Part shown: in pieces, positions 1 through 5,962 of the stretch
Layout of the letters: every line of letters begins with the position of its first letter
Position numbering within the stretch: the first letter of the stretch is position 1
NCBI GenBank assembly: GCA_005877565.1
Contig: VBOK01000113.1
Coordinates: 1-7,944, forward strand
Length of the DNA: 7,944 bases
Origin: Nitrospirota bacterium
GTDB lineage: Bacteria; Nitrospirota; Nitrospiria; Nitrospirales; NS-4
Reading direction: 5' to 3'
Made by a program: the position numbers and the translations under genes
The notes under the pieces: model-generated
The model's input: only the letters and a program-made list of their open reading frames with translations
Told to the model about the DNA's origin: nothing
Databases searched by the model: none

Positions 1-1
1 C

Positions 2-148
2 CGCGATGTGCGGCGCCTCTTGGCAAAGCGTTCTGAACTCGCAACAGGTCCCCGATTGGCACTTTATTCACGTGCCACTCTTGCTTCAGCAGGTGTGGCA
101 GTGACAGCCTGGATGCTCATTGTGGGTTTACTGCGCTGGAAGGGATGA
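2..148 (+). CDS. C-terminal fragment of a probable membrane protein (5' end outside window)
   Basis: Frame 2 of the plus strand is open from the left edge to a TGA at 146-148 and gives 48 residues. The first part is basic (RDVRRLLAKR near the start). It is followed by a hydrophobic stretch at roughly residues 25-44 that ends in LLRWKG, which looks like one membrane-spanning helix with a short cytoplasmic basic tail. The fragment is too short to name a family. It could also be a chance open frame, since 48 codons without a stop at moderate GC is weak evidence; the amphipathic-then-hydrophobic pattern and the Arg/Lys flanks favour a real gene. It converges on the immunity-like gene, with 27 bases between the two stop codons. 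Confidence 0.45.
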   Translation, partial: RDVRRLLAKRSELATGPRLALYSRATLASAGVAVTAWMLIVGLLRWKG

Positions 149-175
149 TTAGCAGAAAAGGGACCAGTTTGGAAA

Positions 176-499
176 TTACTTGCCATGACTAACCCGGAGA
201 ATACAACCCTCTACCTTTGAGATTTCCGCAAGTGCCACTCCACCAACAAAACCTTTTGGAAGCGATCCTGTTACCGTCCAAACTCCGTTCAAAAGCTCTG
301 CATTGAAAGGCTTTTCGTTCTGTATGTTCTCTTCGCCATATATGGGTATCCAGACCGATTCTGCAATCTGCATAGCTGTCTTGGCATCTGGCACGAATCC
401 TTCTTGGGGCTTGAATGAGTGTTTCTGCGGCTCGTCTGCAAAAACAGTCGCACTATTGAGCAAACACGTGAAAATAAGATACGCCAAGAACCGTTCCAT
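176..499 (-). CDS. Secreted NTF2-fold immunity-type protein (YbbC/YhhH-like)
   Basis: The protein has 107 residues from the ATG at 497-499. An in-frame ATG five codons upstream (512-514) is possible, but GGAGG sits 8 bases before the inner ATG, which decides the start. Residues 1-21 form a Sec signal peptide (hydrophobic LAYLIFTCLL core, cleavage probably after VFA before DEPQ). The mature part carries FVPDAKTAMQIAESVW (35-50), a GVWTVTG strand (72-78), GGVALAEISK (86-95) and the ending GCILRVSHGK. From memory this is the pattern of the NTF2-fold immunity domain (Pfam Imm-NTF2-2), whose members are predicted to neutralise toxins of polymorphic toxin systems. No toxin is visible beside it, so the immunity role here is inference only. 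Hand count gives about 46% G+C over 181-480, clearly below the neighbours, which suggests recent transfer. The gene seems complete and stands alone. Confidence 0.85.
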   Translation of the reverse strand: MERFLAYLIFTCLLNSATVFADEPQKHSFKPQEGFVPDAKTAMQIAESVWIPIYGEENIQNEKPFNAELLNGVWTVTGSLPKGFVGGVALAEISKVEGCILRVSHGK

Positions 500-653
500 G
501 GTTTTGTCCTCCATTACCGAACAGCAATCGGGCGGGTGGCGCCGAGCGGGACCCTGGCGGAGCGGAATGGGCTGCAGCCGAGTCCGCGGGGCTTCGACGG
601 CGAAAGGCCATGAGCACGTCAGGGTGGCTCGGCGACAGGACCCGCACTCAGAC

Positions 654-1082
654 TTATTTCAGCGAGACAGGCTTCCCTTCGCAGTCGACGTCTTCGCCGC
701 TGCGGGGGGCGTCGTCGCCGAGCTTCCAATGCTTGGGGGTCACCTCGAAGGAGCGGCCTTTGATTGAATAGAGTTTCGCCTTGTGGATCTGGACGCGGTT
801 CTTGTCCAGGAACTTCACTTCCAAGATGACCTCTTCGGTCTCGCGTCGCAGCAGCTTCACGACTGACGGCTCTGATCGCATCTCGAATTCGCCTTGGACG
901 TTGAAAGCCAAGCTGCTCTCCACGATCTTGGCCACCAGGTTGCCTTTCGTGTCGTAGAGAAACCCACGCAACGTCATCTCGTTGTAGCGACGATTGTGTT
1001 CGAATGAGAGGTGCGGCATGCCTTCAATTTCGATGCTGGGCGCTGCGTTCCGGTAGTGATTGGAGCCGATGTCGAAGTCCAT
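654..1082 (-). CDS. Conserved-looking hypothetical protein, beta-rich (third gene of unknown operon)
   Basis: I do not recognise this 142-residue protein. It has no signal peptide or membrane segment. Residues 36-110 show alternating hydrophobic/polar strands (MTLRGFLYD, LVAKIVESSLAFNV, EVILEVKFLD, VQIHKAKLYSIKGRSFEV), so a compact beta-sheet domain is likely. Such strand-turn patterns ('G-N-L-V-A-K-I', 'K-N-R-V-Q-I') recur in small domains of unknown function in many bacteria. The N-terminus (NHYRNAAPSIEIEGMPHL) is polar. A single Cys sits near the C-terminus (residue 134). The ATG at 1080-1082 lies 5 bases after the stop of the preceding gene; AGAAGG about 10 bases upstream can serve as ribosome binding site, and translational coupling is likely. 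It is the last gene of the 1852-to-654 transcript. No clear intrinsic terminator follows. Confidence 0.75.
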   Translation of the reverse strand: MDFDIGSNHYRNAAPSIEIEGMPHLSFEHNRRYNEMTLRGFLYDTKGNLVAKIVESSLAFNVQGEFEMRSEPSVVKLLRRETEEVILEVKFLDKNRVQIHKAKLYSIKGRSFEVTPKHWKLGDDAPRSGEDVDCEGKPVSLK

Positions 1083-1087
1083 GCCTC

Positions 1088-1645
1088 TTATGCCTTCTCT
1101 TCGGTGGCCTGTGCCTGTTGGAAGTTCATGATCTTGATCGCCGCCTCTCGCACCTCGGTAAAGATCACCTTGATGGTCTCGCGGAAGTTGTCGGCGTCGT
1201 GAGGGTCCGGGAGGGGCTTTCCCGCTATCTGCAGCGCGGCTGCCTCTCCAAGCAGCCGGTAGGGCGTCTTATAGGGTTTGTTCGTGTCCTCGCCTTCGAT
1301 CGCCGGCCCATACAGCCGGTACCGGGCGGGCAGGTTTTTCTTGTGCTCGTCGGCGACCTCCTGTCCGGCCTGCTCCGCGATGTGGGAGAAGAGCGTCGAA
1401 TGGAACGCCTTGAGGATGGCCGTGGTGCGCGCGGAGTCCGCGGCGGAAAACGTGCCGCACCCGCTGGTGATGGCGAACAGGATGAGATAGGTCAGCTCCC
1501 ACTCCGCGACGTTGATCTGGAGCTGGTCGAGAGCTTTTACGTCTACCACCTTGCCGATGTGCTGCTCCAGCCAGTTCTGTTCGACGATGCCGAAGGCCAG
1601 GTCGGAGAGCTCCCGGCCGACCTCCTCCGGCGACGCTTGCGGCAT
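1088..1645 (-). CDS. Hypothetical helical protein (second gene of unknown operon)
   Basis: This 185-residue soluble protein has no family I can name. It is mainly helical by pattern: residues 5-30 (EEVGRELSDLAFGIVEQNWLEQ within this span), 35-65 ending in a small hydrophobic patch LTYLILFAITSGCG, 66-103 and 152-180. The middle (104-130) is rich in Pro, Tyr and Lys and probably forms a loop. A single Cys (63) lies in SGCGTFSA. The hydrophobic stretch 51-60 is too short for a membrane helix and more likely a buried helix. It starts 3 bases after the stop of the 67-residue gene and ends 5 bases before the 142-residue gene, so the three are read together. GAGG about 13 bases before the ATG is a weak ribosome binding site, consistent with coupling to the upstream gene. 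Confidence 0.75.
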   Translation of the reverse strand: MPQASPEEVGRELSDLAFGIVEQNWLEQHIGKVVDVKALDQLQINVAEWELTYLILFAITSGCGTFSAADSARTTAILKAFHSTLFSHIAEQAGQEVADEHKKNLPARYRLYGPAIEGEDTNKPYKTPYRLLGEAAALQIAGKPLPDPHDADNFRETIKVIFTEVREAAIKIMNFQQAQATEEKA

Positions 1646-1648
1646 GGA

Positions 1649-1852
1649 TCAGAACGCCTCGATCTTGCCGAGGCGGCAGTGATCCATCCTGATGAGGTGG
1701 AAGCGGCCCTGGTCATCAGCCACCAGGAACCCAGGCAGGTTGCCATTGCCCGGCAAGAGGACTTCTAGCACTGGATAGGTCGCGGTATGGGTAAAGGCCG
1801 GGTGAGGCTGGCCGTTGCCCTCGATGATGTCGGTAATGGTGAAACGCCTCAT
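1649..1852 (-). CDS. Small hypothetical protein, 67 aa (first gene of unknown operon)
   Basis: The protein is 67 residues from the ATG at 1850-1852. The frame is open further upstream (to an ATG at 2021-2023), but GGAGA stands 7 bases before the inner ATG. A promoter with -10 at 1899-1904 also lies inside the longer version, so the short start is preferred. The sequence begins MRRFTITDIIEGNG, then strands TATYPVLEVLLPG, LPGFLVADDQGRFHLIRMDHC and a short LGKIEAF end: a small beta-rich fold. D-D-Q-G-R-F and R-M-D-H-C could be turn or ligand sites, but nothing diagnostic is present. It leads a three-gene unit with gaps of 3 and 5 bases. It could be a minor structural or accessory subunit of a complex with its two neighbours; that is inference from gene order only. 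Confidence 0.7.
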   Translation of the reverse strand: MRRFTITDIIEGNGQPHPAFTHTATYPVLEVLLPGNGNLPGFLVADDQGRFHLIRMDHCRLGKIEAF

Positions 1853-1888
1853 GCCGTTCTCTCCGTTGCTCCGCGGTGAAACTATCTT

Positions 1889-1906
1889 GAATATACCGAG
1901 TATACC
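1889..1906 (-). repeat. Tandem 9-bp direct repeat overlapping the -10 of the unknown operon
   Basis: On the minus strand two copies lie end to end: GGTATACTC (1898-1906) and GGTATATTC (1889-1897), identical at 8 of 9 positions. The first copy contains the -10 hexamer TATACT. This could be a two-site operator covering the promoter, or two alternative -10 elements (TATACT, TATATT). It could also be chance, because the unit is short and AT-rich. Confidence 0.4.
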
Positions 1907-1926
1907 ATGGCGCGCCTCCGAATCAA
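1899..1926 (-). promoter_or_regulatory. Sigma-70-type promoter for the three-gene unknown operon
   Basis: Minus-strand TTGATT (1921-1926), a 16-base spacer and TATACT (1899-1904, 5 of 6 to consensus). The predicted transcription start is about 40 bases before the ATG at 1852. It is arranged back to back with the promoter of the transporter gene, the two -35 boxes being 16 bases apart. Confidence 0.6.
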
Positions 1927-1942
1927 GACTCAACACACACGT

Positions 1943-1971
1943 TTGACGATCTCCACCAGACATGCTATCAG
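1943..1971 (+). promoter_or_regulatory. Sigma-70-type promoter for the AmpG-like transporter
   Basis: TTGACG (1943-1948, 5 of 6), a 17-base spacer and TATCAG (1966-1971, 4 of 6). Transcription would begin near 1978. That places the in-frame ATG at 1962 inside the promoter and supports the later start at 2016. Confidence 0.5.
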
Positions 1972-2015
1972 AGTCGGGCCTTTCCATGGTTCCTACACAG
2001 AGGGACACTCCTGTC

Positions 2016-3236
2016 ATGAGCACGCGTCAGAAGCTCATCTGGGTTGCTGCGCTGTACTTCGCCGAAGGCTTTCCGTTCGGCATGGTCATGGATGCAATCC
2101 CTGTCTACTTGCGCCTGCAAGGCGTGAGCCTCGTGGATATCGGCTTGTTGGGCCTGGTTGGGCTCCCATGGACGCTCAAGTTCCTCTGGGCGCCCGCTGT
2201 GGACGTCTGGGGGCACCGGCGCACGTGGGTCTGGGCCTGCCAAGCGCTGATGTGCCTGCCGCTCATCGTCCTCGCCGGCTCACACGCGCAAGCGGACATC
2301 TGGATCCTCTGGAGCGTCCTGATTCTACTCGCCATCCTGTCGGCGACCCAGGATATTGCGATCGACGCGTACACGATCGAGTTGCTGGAGAAGCACGAGA
2401 TGGGCGTCGCCAACGGCGTGAGGGTGACCGCCTATCGCATCGCCCTGATCGCAGCCGGCGGGCTTGTGGTGGCGGCGGCCGGGCTCGCGGGTTGGGGCAT
2501 GGTGCTCATCGGCGCGGCCGTGCTGATGGGCCTCCTTTCCATAATCTCTTCTCGGGCTCCGCTGGCGGATGCCACGACTTCCGCGGCGCAACCGCGTCCC
2601 CTTCGCTCAGCGTCCGATGCCATCCGCGCTCCGCTGGAGCAGTTTTTCGCGCGGCCAGGATTTCTGGCTGTGGCGTCCTTCGTCCTGACCTTCAAGCTGG
2701 GCGATATGGCCATCGGTCCCATGATCAAGCCCTTCTGGGTGGACCGGCAGTTCACGCCTGTCCAGATCGGATTGGTGCCGGGCACGCTGGGTGTCGTGGC
2801 GACGATCGGGGGCGCGTTGATCGGAGGAAGCCTGACCAGTCGGTGGGGGATCTTCCGGGCGCTCTGGGTGCTCGGCATTTTCCAGGCGGTGTCCAACCTG
2901 GTCTATGCCGCGGCCGCGGCGCTGCCGCCGAATACGGCGCTGATGTACGTCGCCTCGCTGGTGGAGTCGTTCTGCGGGGGGCTGGGCACGGCCCCCTTCC
3001 TGGCGTTTCTCATGAGCATCTGCTCGAAGGCCCACGCGGCCACACAGTACGCTCTCTTGAGCGCGTTGTTCGGTCTGACTCGCGCCCTCTCCGGGGCATT
3101 TTCGGGAATGGCGACCGAGGGGATGGGCTACGCTGCCTACTTTACCGCGACGTTCTTCCTGGCGTGGCCGGCGTTCCTGTTGTTGCCGTGGGTGAAGGAC
3201 TGGGCAGGAGATGGACGGGAGAGCCAGACACCCTGA
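2016..3236 (+). CDS. Major facilitator superfamily transporter, AmpG-like
   Basis: This is a 406-residue integral inner-membrane carrier with about 12 hydrophobic segments. The pattern matches the AmpG / acetyl-CoA transporter branch of the MFS: YFAEGFPFG (14-22), the loop GLPWTLKFLWAP (49-60) before an Asp-containing cytoplasmic turn, TQDIAIDAYTIELL (111-124) and ANGVRVTAYRIAL (132-144). AmpG proteins import anhydromuropeptides for peptidoglycan recycling, but many members have unknown substrates, so the substrate is inferred weakly. In-frame ATGs also exist at 1962 and 1986. The ATG at 2016 (MSTRQKLIW) is preferred because GAGGG lies 11 bases before it and the promoter covers the first ATG. 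At 12 rather than 14 helices it is shorter than enterobacterial AmpG. No peptidoglycan-recycling gene is adjacent; it stands alone, divergent from the unknown operon. Confidence 0.88.
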   Translation: MSTRQKLIWVAALYFAEGFPFGMVMDAIPVYLRLQGVSLVDIGLLGLVGLPWTLKFLWAPAVDVWGHRRTWVWACQALMCLPLIVLAGSHAQADIWILWSVLILLAILSATQDIAIDAYTIELLEKHEMGVANGVRVTAYRIALIAAGGLVVAAAGLAGWGMVLIGAAVLMGLLSIISSRAPLADATTSAAQPRPLRSASDAIRAPLEQFFARPGFLAVASFVLTFKLGDMAIGPMIKPFWVDRQFTPVQIGLVPGTLGVVATIGGALIGGSLTSRWGIFRALWVLGIFQAVSNLVYAAAAALPPNTALMYVASLVESFCGGLGTAPFLAFLMSICSKAHAATQYALLSALFGLTRALSGAFSGMATEGMGYAAYFTATFFLAWPAFLLLPWVKDWAGDGRESQTP

Positions 3237-3246
3237 CCCTCCCGTC
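3214..3246. terminator. Possible hairpin between convergent genes
   Basis: GACGGGAG (3214-3221) and CTCCCGTC (3239-3246) form a perfect 8-bp stem around a 17-base loop that contains the transporter's TGA stop. No T-run follows on either strand, so it is not a classical intrinsic terminator. It may serve as a weak bidirectional stop or mRNA end-protecting hairpin between the convergent genes. Confidence 0.3.
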
Positions 3247-3255
3247 ATAGTCAGG

Positions 3256-3606
3256 TTACTTCGGCTCGGCGTTGACTTTGGTGGCGTTTTTGATCTGGTT
3301 CTCAGTGACACCCTTGGTCGTGACGTGATGCGGAGCGACGACCTCAGGCAGCCGCGAGTCCTGACTATGTTTGATCTGGTCTTGGTCCCGGATGTCTCCC
3401 TCGGCTGCCTTGGTCTGATCCTTCAGCAGCTTGGGAGCATCTGCAGCAGACTTTTCCGCCGCGGCTTCGCCAGAGGCCGTGGTACCTCCATCGGGATTCG
3501 GGTAGCCTTCATGCCTCTTCTTCAGCAAGGCCGGATTGGCGAACACCGACGCGGCCATGAAGATGAATCCTGTCACGAGTGCAATCGCAAGCAGCGAGCG
3601 TTTCAT
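3256..3606 (-). CDS. Small secreted hypothetical protein with 'NPALL...GYP' mature N-terminus
   Basis: The protein has 116 residues. Residues 1-23 are a clear Sec signal peptide (MKRSLLAIALVTGF..., cleavage after SVFA). The mature part starts NPALLKKRHEGYPNPDGG and continues as a low-complexity, strongly hydrophilic chain rich in Ala, Lys, Asp and Gln. It has no Cys and no obvious fold, so it is probably largely disordered in the periplasm. Proteins with the same mature start, usually unannotated, are familiar to me from Nitrospira-type genomes, but I cannot confirm this here. The start is firm: AAGGAGG lies 6-7 bases before the ATG. A promoter with a perfect TTGACA (3656-3685) begins just after the stop of the kinase gene, so it is probably transcribed separately and, given the ribosome binding site, well expressed. 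No function can be assigned. Confidence 0.82.
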   Translation of the reverse strand: MKRSLLAIALVTGFIFMAASVFANPALLKKRHEGYPNPDGGTTASGEAAAEKSAADAPKLLKDQTKAAEGDIRDQDQIKHSQDSRLPEVVAPHHVTTKGVTENQIKNATKVNAEPK

Positions 3607-3655
3607 GGGATCCCTCCTTACTTAATAGAAATGGATAAAACCGTTCGTTAAACCG

Positions 3656-3685
3656 ACGATAACGTGGTTCAATGGGCCCTGTCAA
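3656..3685 (-). promoter_or_regulatory. Promoter for the small secreted protein
   Basis: Minus-strand TTGACA (3680-3685, perfect consensus), an 18-base spacer and TATCGT (3656-3661, 4 of 6); the 17-base alternative -10 is TTATCG. It lies immediately downstream of the kinase stop codon (3690-3692) and about 50 bases before the start at 3606, which indicates expression independent of the kinase. Confidence 0.55.
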
Positions 3686-3689
3686 GGGG

Positions 3690-5441
3690 CTAGGACCGAT
3701 GATGGCGACGCGGGCCGCGGCCTCGGGGGCGGGCGGCGGCAAAGGCCGGCAGGCGGATGATGACCGCTGTGCCCTGGTCCGGGCCGCTGGCGATGGAGAT
3801 CTGCCCCCGGTGCTCTTCGATGATCTTCTTGACGGACGCCAGTCCGAGTCCAGTGCCGGCGGCTTTGGTGGTGAAGGCGGGCTCGAAGATCTTGCCGATG
3901 TGCTCGGTGGGAATCGGCGCGCCGTCGTTCTGGATCGTGATAGCCACCTCATGCCGCCCACGCGCACCCTTGTGTGGCACAGCTTGGAGATGAATGTGCC
4001 CGTGGGTTGTCATGGCTTCGAGGGCGTTTTTGAGGATGCTCAGGAAGACCTGCTGGAGCTTGCCCTCGTCCACTTTGACGGCCGGGAGCGAAGGCGAGAA
4101 GTCCCGGGTGACCGCGATGGCATTCTTTTCCAGGTCCTCGGTGATGACTGCTAGCGCGCTCTCGAGAACCTCTGGGATCCGGACCACGCGCGGGTGCAGG
4201 TCCAGCGGTTTGGCGAAATCGAGGACCTCATTGAGAATAGCCTCGATGCGAGTCAGTTCCAAGTAGGCCTTCTCGACCCGCTGCAGCACCTCCGCGCTCG
4301 CCGAATCCTCAGCGGCTGTGTCCCGCCGGACGGCCTCTTCCATTTCGAGGCGGGTCTTGGTCAGGGGCCTCTGGATTTCCTGTTCGAGGAAGGCCGTCAC
4401 TTCTCGGATGGCCTGTTGCCGCTCGTGCCGGAGCAACAGTTCGTGGTCCTCCTGGGGATCGTGAGCCAGCATGGAGCCGGCGGCCGGCCCGGCCAACGCG
4501 ATGCTGCTTGCGGCGTCGGTTCGTTCTGGGAGGGGAGCGGCGGCTGAACCGGGCCCCAACGTGGGGAGAAGCGCAGCCAAGTGCTCCAATTGGGGAGCGG
4601 CGGCCCTGGCCATGTCCGCGTTGTAGACATCCGGTGTCTTCGATCCCAGGAGAATGGTCCCGATGAGGTCCTGTCCCTTTTTGAGCGGCAGGACCATCGC
4701 TGTCTTGAATTTGTCCTTGTACAGCTCCTTATAGTCCAGGAATCGTCCTTGGGTGGAGGCCAGATCCCGGTCCACCCGCGGCTTTTTATGTCGGATGACC
4801 CACCCAGCGGCGGACCCTTCCATCGTCAGTGTTTGGCCTTCTCGCCACTCGCAGTGCCCAGGTGTGTAGGCCAGCAGGGTCGTGAGGGTCTTCGAACGTG
4901 GCTCGTGCCGTGTCAAAAGCGCGCGGTCGTACGGGATCAGAGACCGGAACTGAGCCATGAGGGGTTCGAGGATCCCGGCTCCAGTCTCTGCAATGGGCGC
5001 CGCGGCTGGAACCGCGCCGAGCACCGGCACGCCGGCCTTCGCCAGTGCCGCCTCGAGTTCCACGGCCGCATCCGTCAGGTTTCGCCGGTCCTTGTCCGAG
5101 AACGTGACGATGTCCTTGCGCCCGATCACGAGGGCCCCGCAGACTCGCTTGGAGACCTGCAGGGGAATGGTGAGGAGCGAACGGTGGGCGGGAGCCGTCA
5201 TCCGGATACGGACCGTCCGCTGACGCGCGCCGCCGTTGCTCGCGGCGCCGTCGAACCCGACCTCCGGATGCGACAGCGCCCTCACGACTGCCTGGATCTC
5301 TCGAGGAGCGAAGCCCCGGTGCGCGTGAGACACAAAGGGACCAAACCCGTCCTCCTTGAGCGCGATCAGAGCCATGTCGGCGCCTAACTCATTCAAGGTG
5401 GTGGTGAACGCTTTCTGTAGAGATGACGATAGTGGCGCCAT
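3690..5441 (-). CDS. Soluble two-GAF sensor histidine kinase-like protein lacking the phosphoacceptor His
   Basis: This 583-residue cytoplasmic protein has no membrane segment. Domains in order: divergent GAF-like 1 (about 10-135), GAF 2 (about 155-295, IPYDRALL ... MVLPLKKGQDLIGTILLGS), an Ala/Pro linker (296-330), a DHp-like two-helix region (about 333-412, ending EVLDFAKPL), and a HATPase_c domain (about 420-567). The ATPase part keeps the N box (LKNALEAM, N472), F box (IFEPAFTTK, 518-526) and G2 box (GTGLGLASV, 529-537). The G1 box reads NDGAPIP (505-511) instead of D-x-G-x-G, a variant seen in some kinases. The H box, normally A-H-E-I-x-N-P-L, reads EQEIQRPL (353-360). Gln354 (codon CAG, 4380-4382) replaces the phosphorylated His, so autophosphorylation at the usual site should be impossible. 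The C-terminus is a basic Arg/His-rich tail (571-583). GAGGA stands 7-8 bases before the ATG. No response regulator is adjacent. It may act as a pseudokinase or signal-sensing partner; that is inference. Confidence 0.9.
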   Translation of the reverse strand: MAPLSSSLQKAFTTTLNELGADMALIALKEDGFGPFVSHAHRGFAPREIQAVVRALSHPEVGFDGAASNGGARQRTVRIRMTAPAHRSLLTIPLQVSKRVCGALVIGRKDIVTFSDKDRRNLTDAAVELEAALAKAGVPVLGAVPAAAPIAETGAGILEPLMAQFRSLIPYDRALLTRHEPRSKTLTTLLAYTPGHCEWREGQTLTMEGSAAGWVIRHKKPRVDRDLASTQGRFLDYKELYKDKFKTAMVLPLKKGQDLIGTILLGSKTPDVYNADMARAAAPQLEHLAALLPTLGPGSAAAPLPERTDAASSIALAGPAAGSMLAHDPQEDHELLLRHERQQAIREVTAFLEQEIQRPLTKTRLEMEEAVRRDTAAEDSASAEVLQRVEKAYLELTRIEAILNEVLDFAKPLDLHPRVVRIPEVLESALAVITEDLEKNAIAVTRDFSPSLPAVKVDEGKLQQVFLSILKNALEAMTTHGHIHLQAVPHKGARGRHEVAITIQNDGAPIPTEHIGKIFEPAFTTKAAGTGLGLASVKKIIEEHRGQISIASGPDQGTAVIIRLPAFAAARPRGRGPRRHHRS

Positions 5442-5477
5442 TCAGTGGTCCTCGATGAGCGATGCGCGCTTCACGGC

Positions 5478-5506
5478 ATTGTAGCAGCGTCTGGTGGGCC
5501 TCGCAA
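5478..5506 (-). promoter_or_regulatory. Promoter for the GAF sensor kinase gene
   Basis: Minus-strand TTGCGA (5501-5506, 4 of 6), exactly 17 bases, then TACAAT (5478-5483, 5 of 6). The -10 box ends 36 bases before the ATG at 5441, giving a short leader that contains the GAGGA ribosome binding site. Confidence 0.6.
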
Positions 5507-5523
5507 TCATCCGCGCCCTAGTG

Positions 5524-5552
5524 TTGCAAGGTCTGGGGGAATGTAGGATACT
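5524..5552 (+). promoter_or_regulatory. Weak candidate promoter for the cytochrome c-led operon
   Basis: TTGCAA (5524-5529, 4 of 6), a 17-base spacer and GATACT (5547-5552, 4 of 6), about 42 bases before the GTG start at 5595. It lies in the divergent region shared with the kinase gene. The match is modest and could be chance. Confidence 0.3.
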
Positions 5553-5594
5553 ACCGCCGCGCGTCCGTCTGCTGCGTTGAGGGAGAGGTCACCG

Positions 5595-5960
5595 GTGATT
5601 CGTCGCGCCGGCATCATTGTGGTTCTCGTTGCGGCGGGCCTCGCAGTGTGGTTCGGAGATGCAGCCGGTCAGCGGCTCAAACAGAAACCGGATCTTGACG
5701 CGGGCGAGCGGATCTACAAGCAGAACTGCATCAACTGTCATGGACCCTCCGGCAAGGGCGACGGCGCGGCGGCGGAGAAGCTGAATCCCAAGCCGGCGGA
5801 TTTGACGTCACCCGCCACACGGGCCCAAAAGGACGCTGAGCTTTTAGAGGTCATCAAGTTCGGCCGCCCGGGTACAGCCATGCCCGGTTGGATGAGCGAG
5901 ATTGATGAGCGCGAGATGCGGGACGTGCTGGCCTACATCCGCACGCTGAGCGGTCAGTAG
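5595..5960 (+). CDS. Monoheme class I cytochrome c, membrane-anchored or periplasmic
   Basis: The protein has 121 residues from GTG 5595, chosen because GAGAGG ends 6 bases before it; a TTG six codons upstream (5577) keeps the frame but has no such site. Residues 1-25 (MIRRAGIIVVLVAAGLAVWF...) are a signal peptide or uncleaved anchor, with a possible cleavage at DAAG/Q. One heme c site is present: CINCH (C45, C48, H49) within a typical A-G-E-R-I-Y...C-x-x-C-H-G-P-x-G-x-G-D-G context. The distal axial ligand is probably M97 in TAMPGW, and the protein ends with the usual C-terminal helix (DVLAYIRTLSG). Such proteins shuttle electrons in the periplasm, often to or from a respiratory complex; the partner is not visible. 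The reductase gene begins 2 bases after its stop, so it heads an apparent operon with two cytoplasmic enzymes, an unexpected pairing. Confidence 0.9.
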   Translation: MIRRAGIIVVLVAAGLAVWFGDAAGQRLKQKPDLDAGERIYKQNCINCHGPSGKGDGAAAEKLNPKPADLTSPATRAQKDAELLEVIKFGRPGTAMPGWMSEIDEREMRDVLAYIRTLSGQ

Positions 5961-5962
5961 CC

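Noticed and set aside
570..579. 10-base palindrome GGCTGCAGCC in the 500-653 gap
   Set aside because: Short, GC-rich and unaccompanied by promoter or repeat structure; expected by chance.
303..767. 154-codon plus-strand open frame across the immunity-like gene and the following gap
   Set aside because: It spans an AT-rich gene and a GC-rich gap with an abrupt change in composition, has no ribosome binding site, and is antisense to a gene with a signal peptide.
1004..1768. 254-codon plus-strand open frame opposite the unknown operon
   Set aside because: It is antisense to three tightly spaced genes with ribosome binding sites; its composition (Arg/Leu/Val/Gly rich) is that of a complementary-strand shadow.
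1649..2023. Longer 124-residue version of the 67-residue protein
   Set aside because: The extra 57 residues cross both divergent promoters and have no ribosome binding site, whereas the inner ATG has GGAGA at correct spacing.
1907..3250. 447-codon open frame on the plus strand overlapping the transporter in another frame
   Set aside because: It covers the AmpG-like gene almost completely, is rich in Arg, Gly, His and Pro as expected of an out-of-frame GC-rich reading, has no family motif and starts upstream of the transporter promoter.
4581..5387. 268-codon plus-strand open frame opposite the sensor kinase
   Set aside because: Antisense shadow of the two GAF domains, with no recognisable motif.
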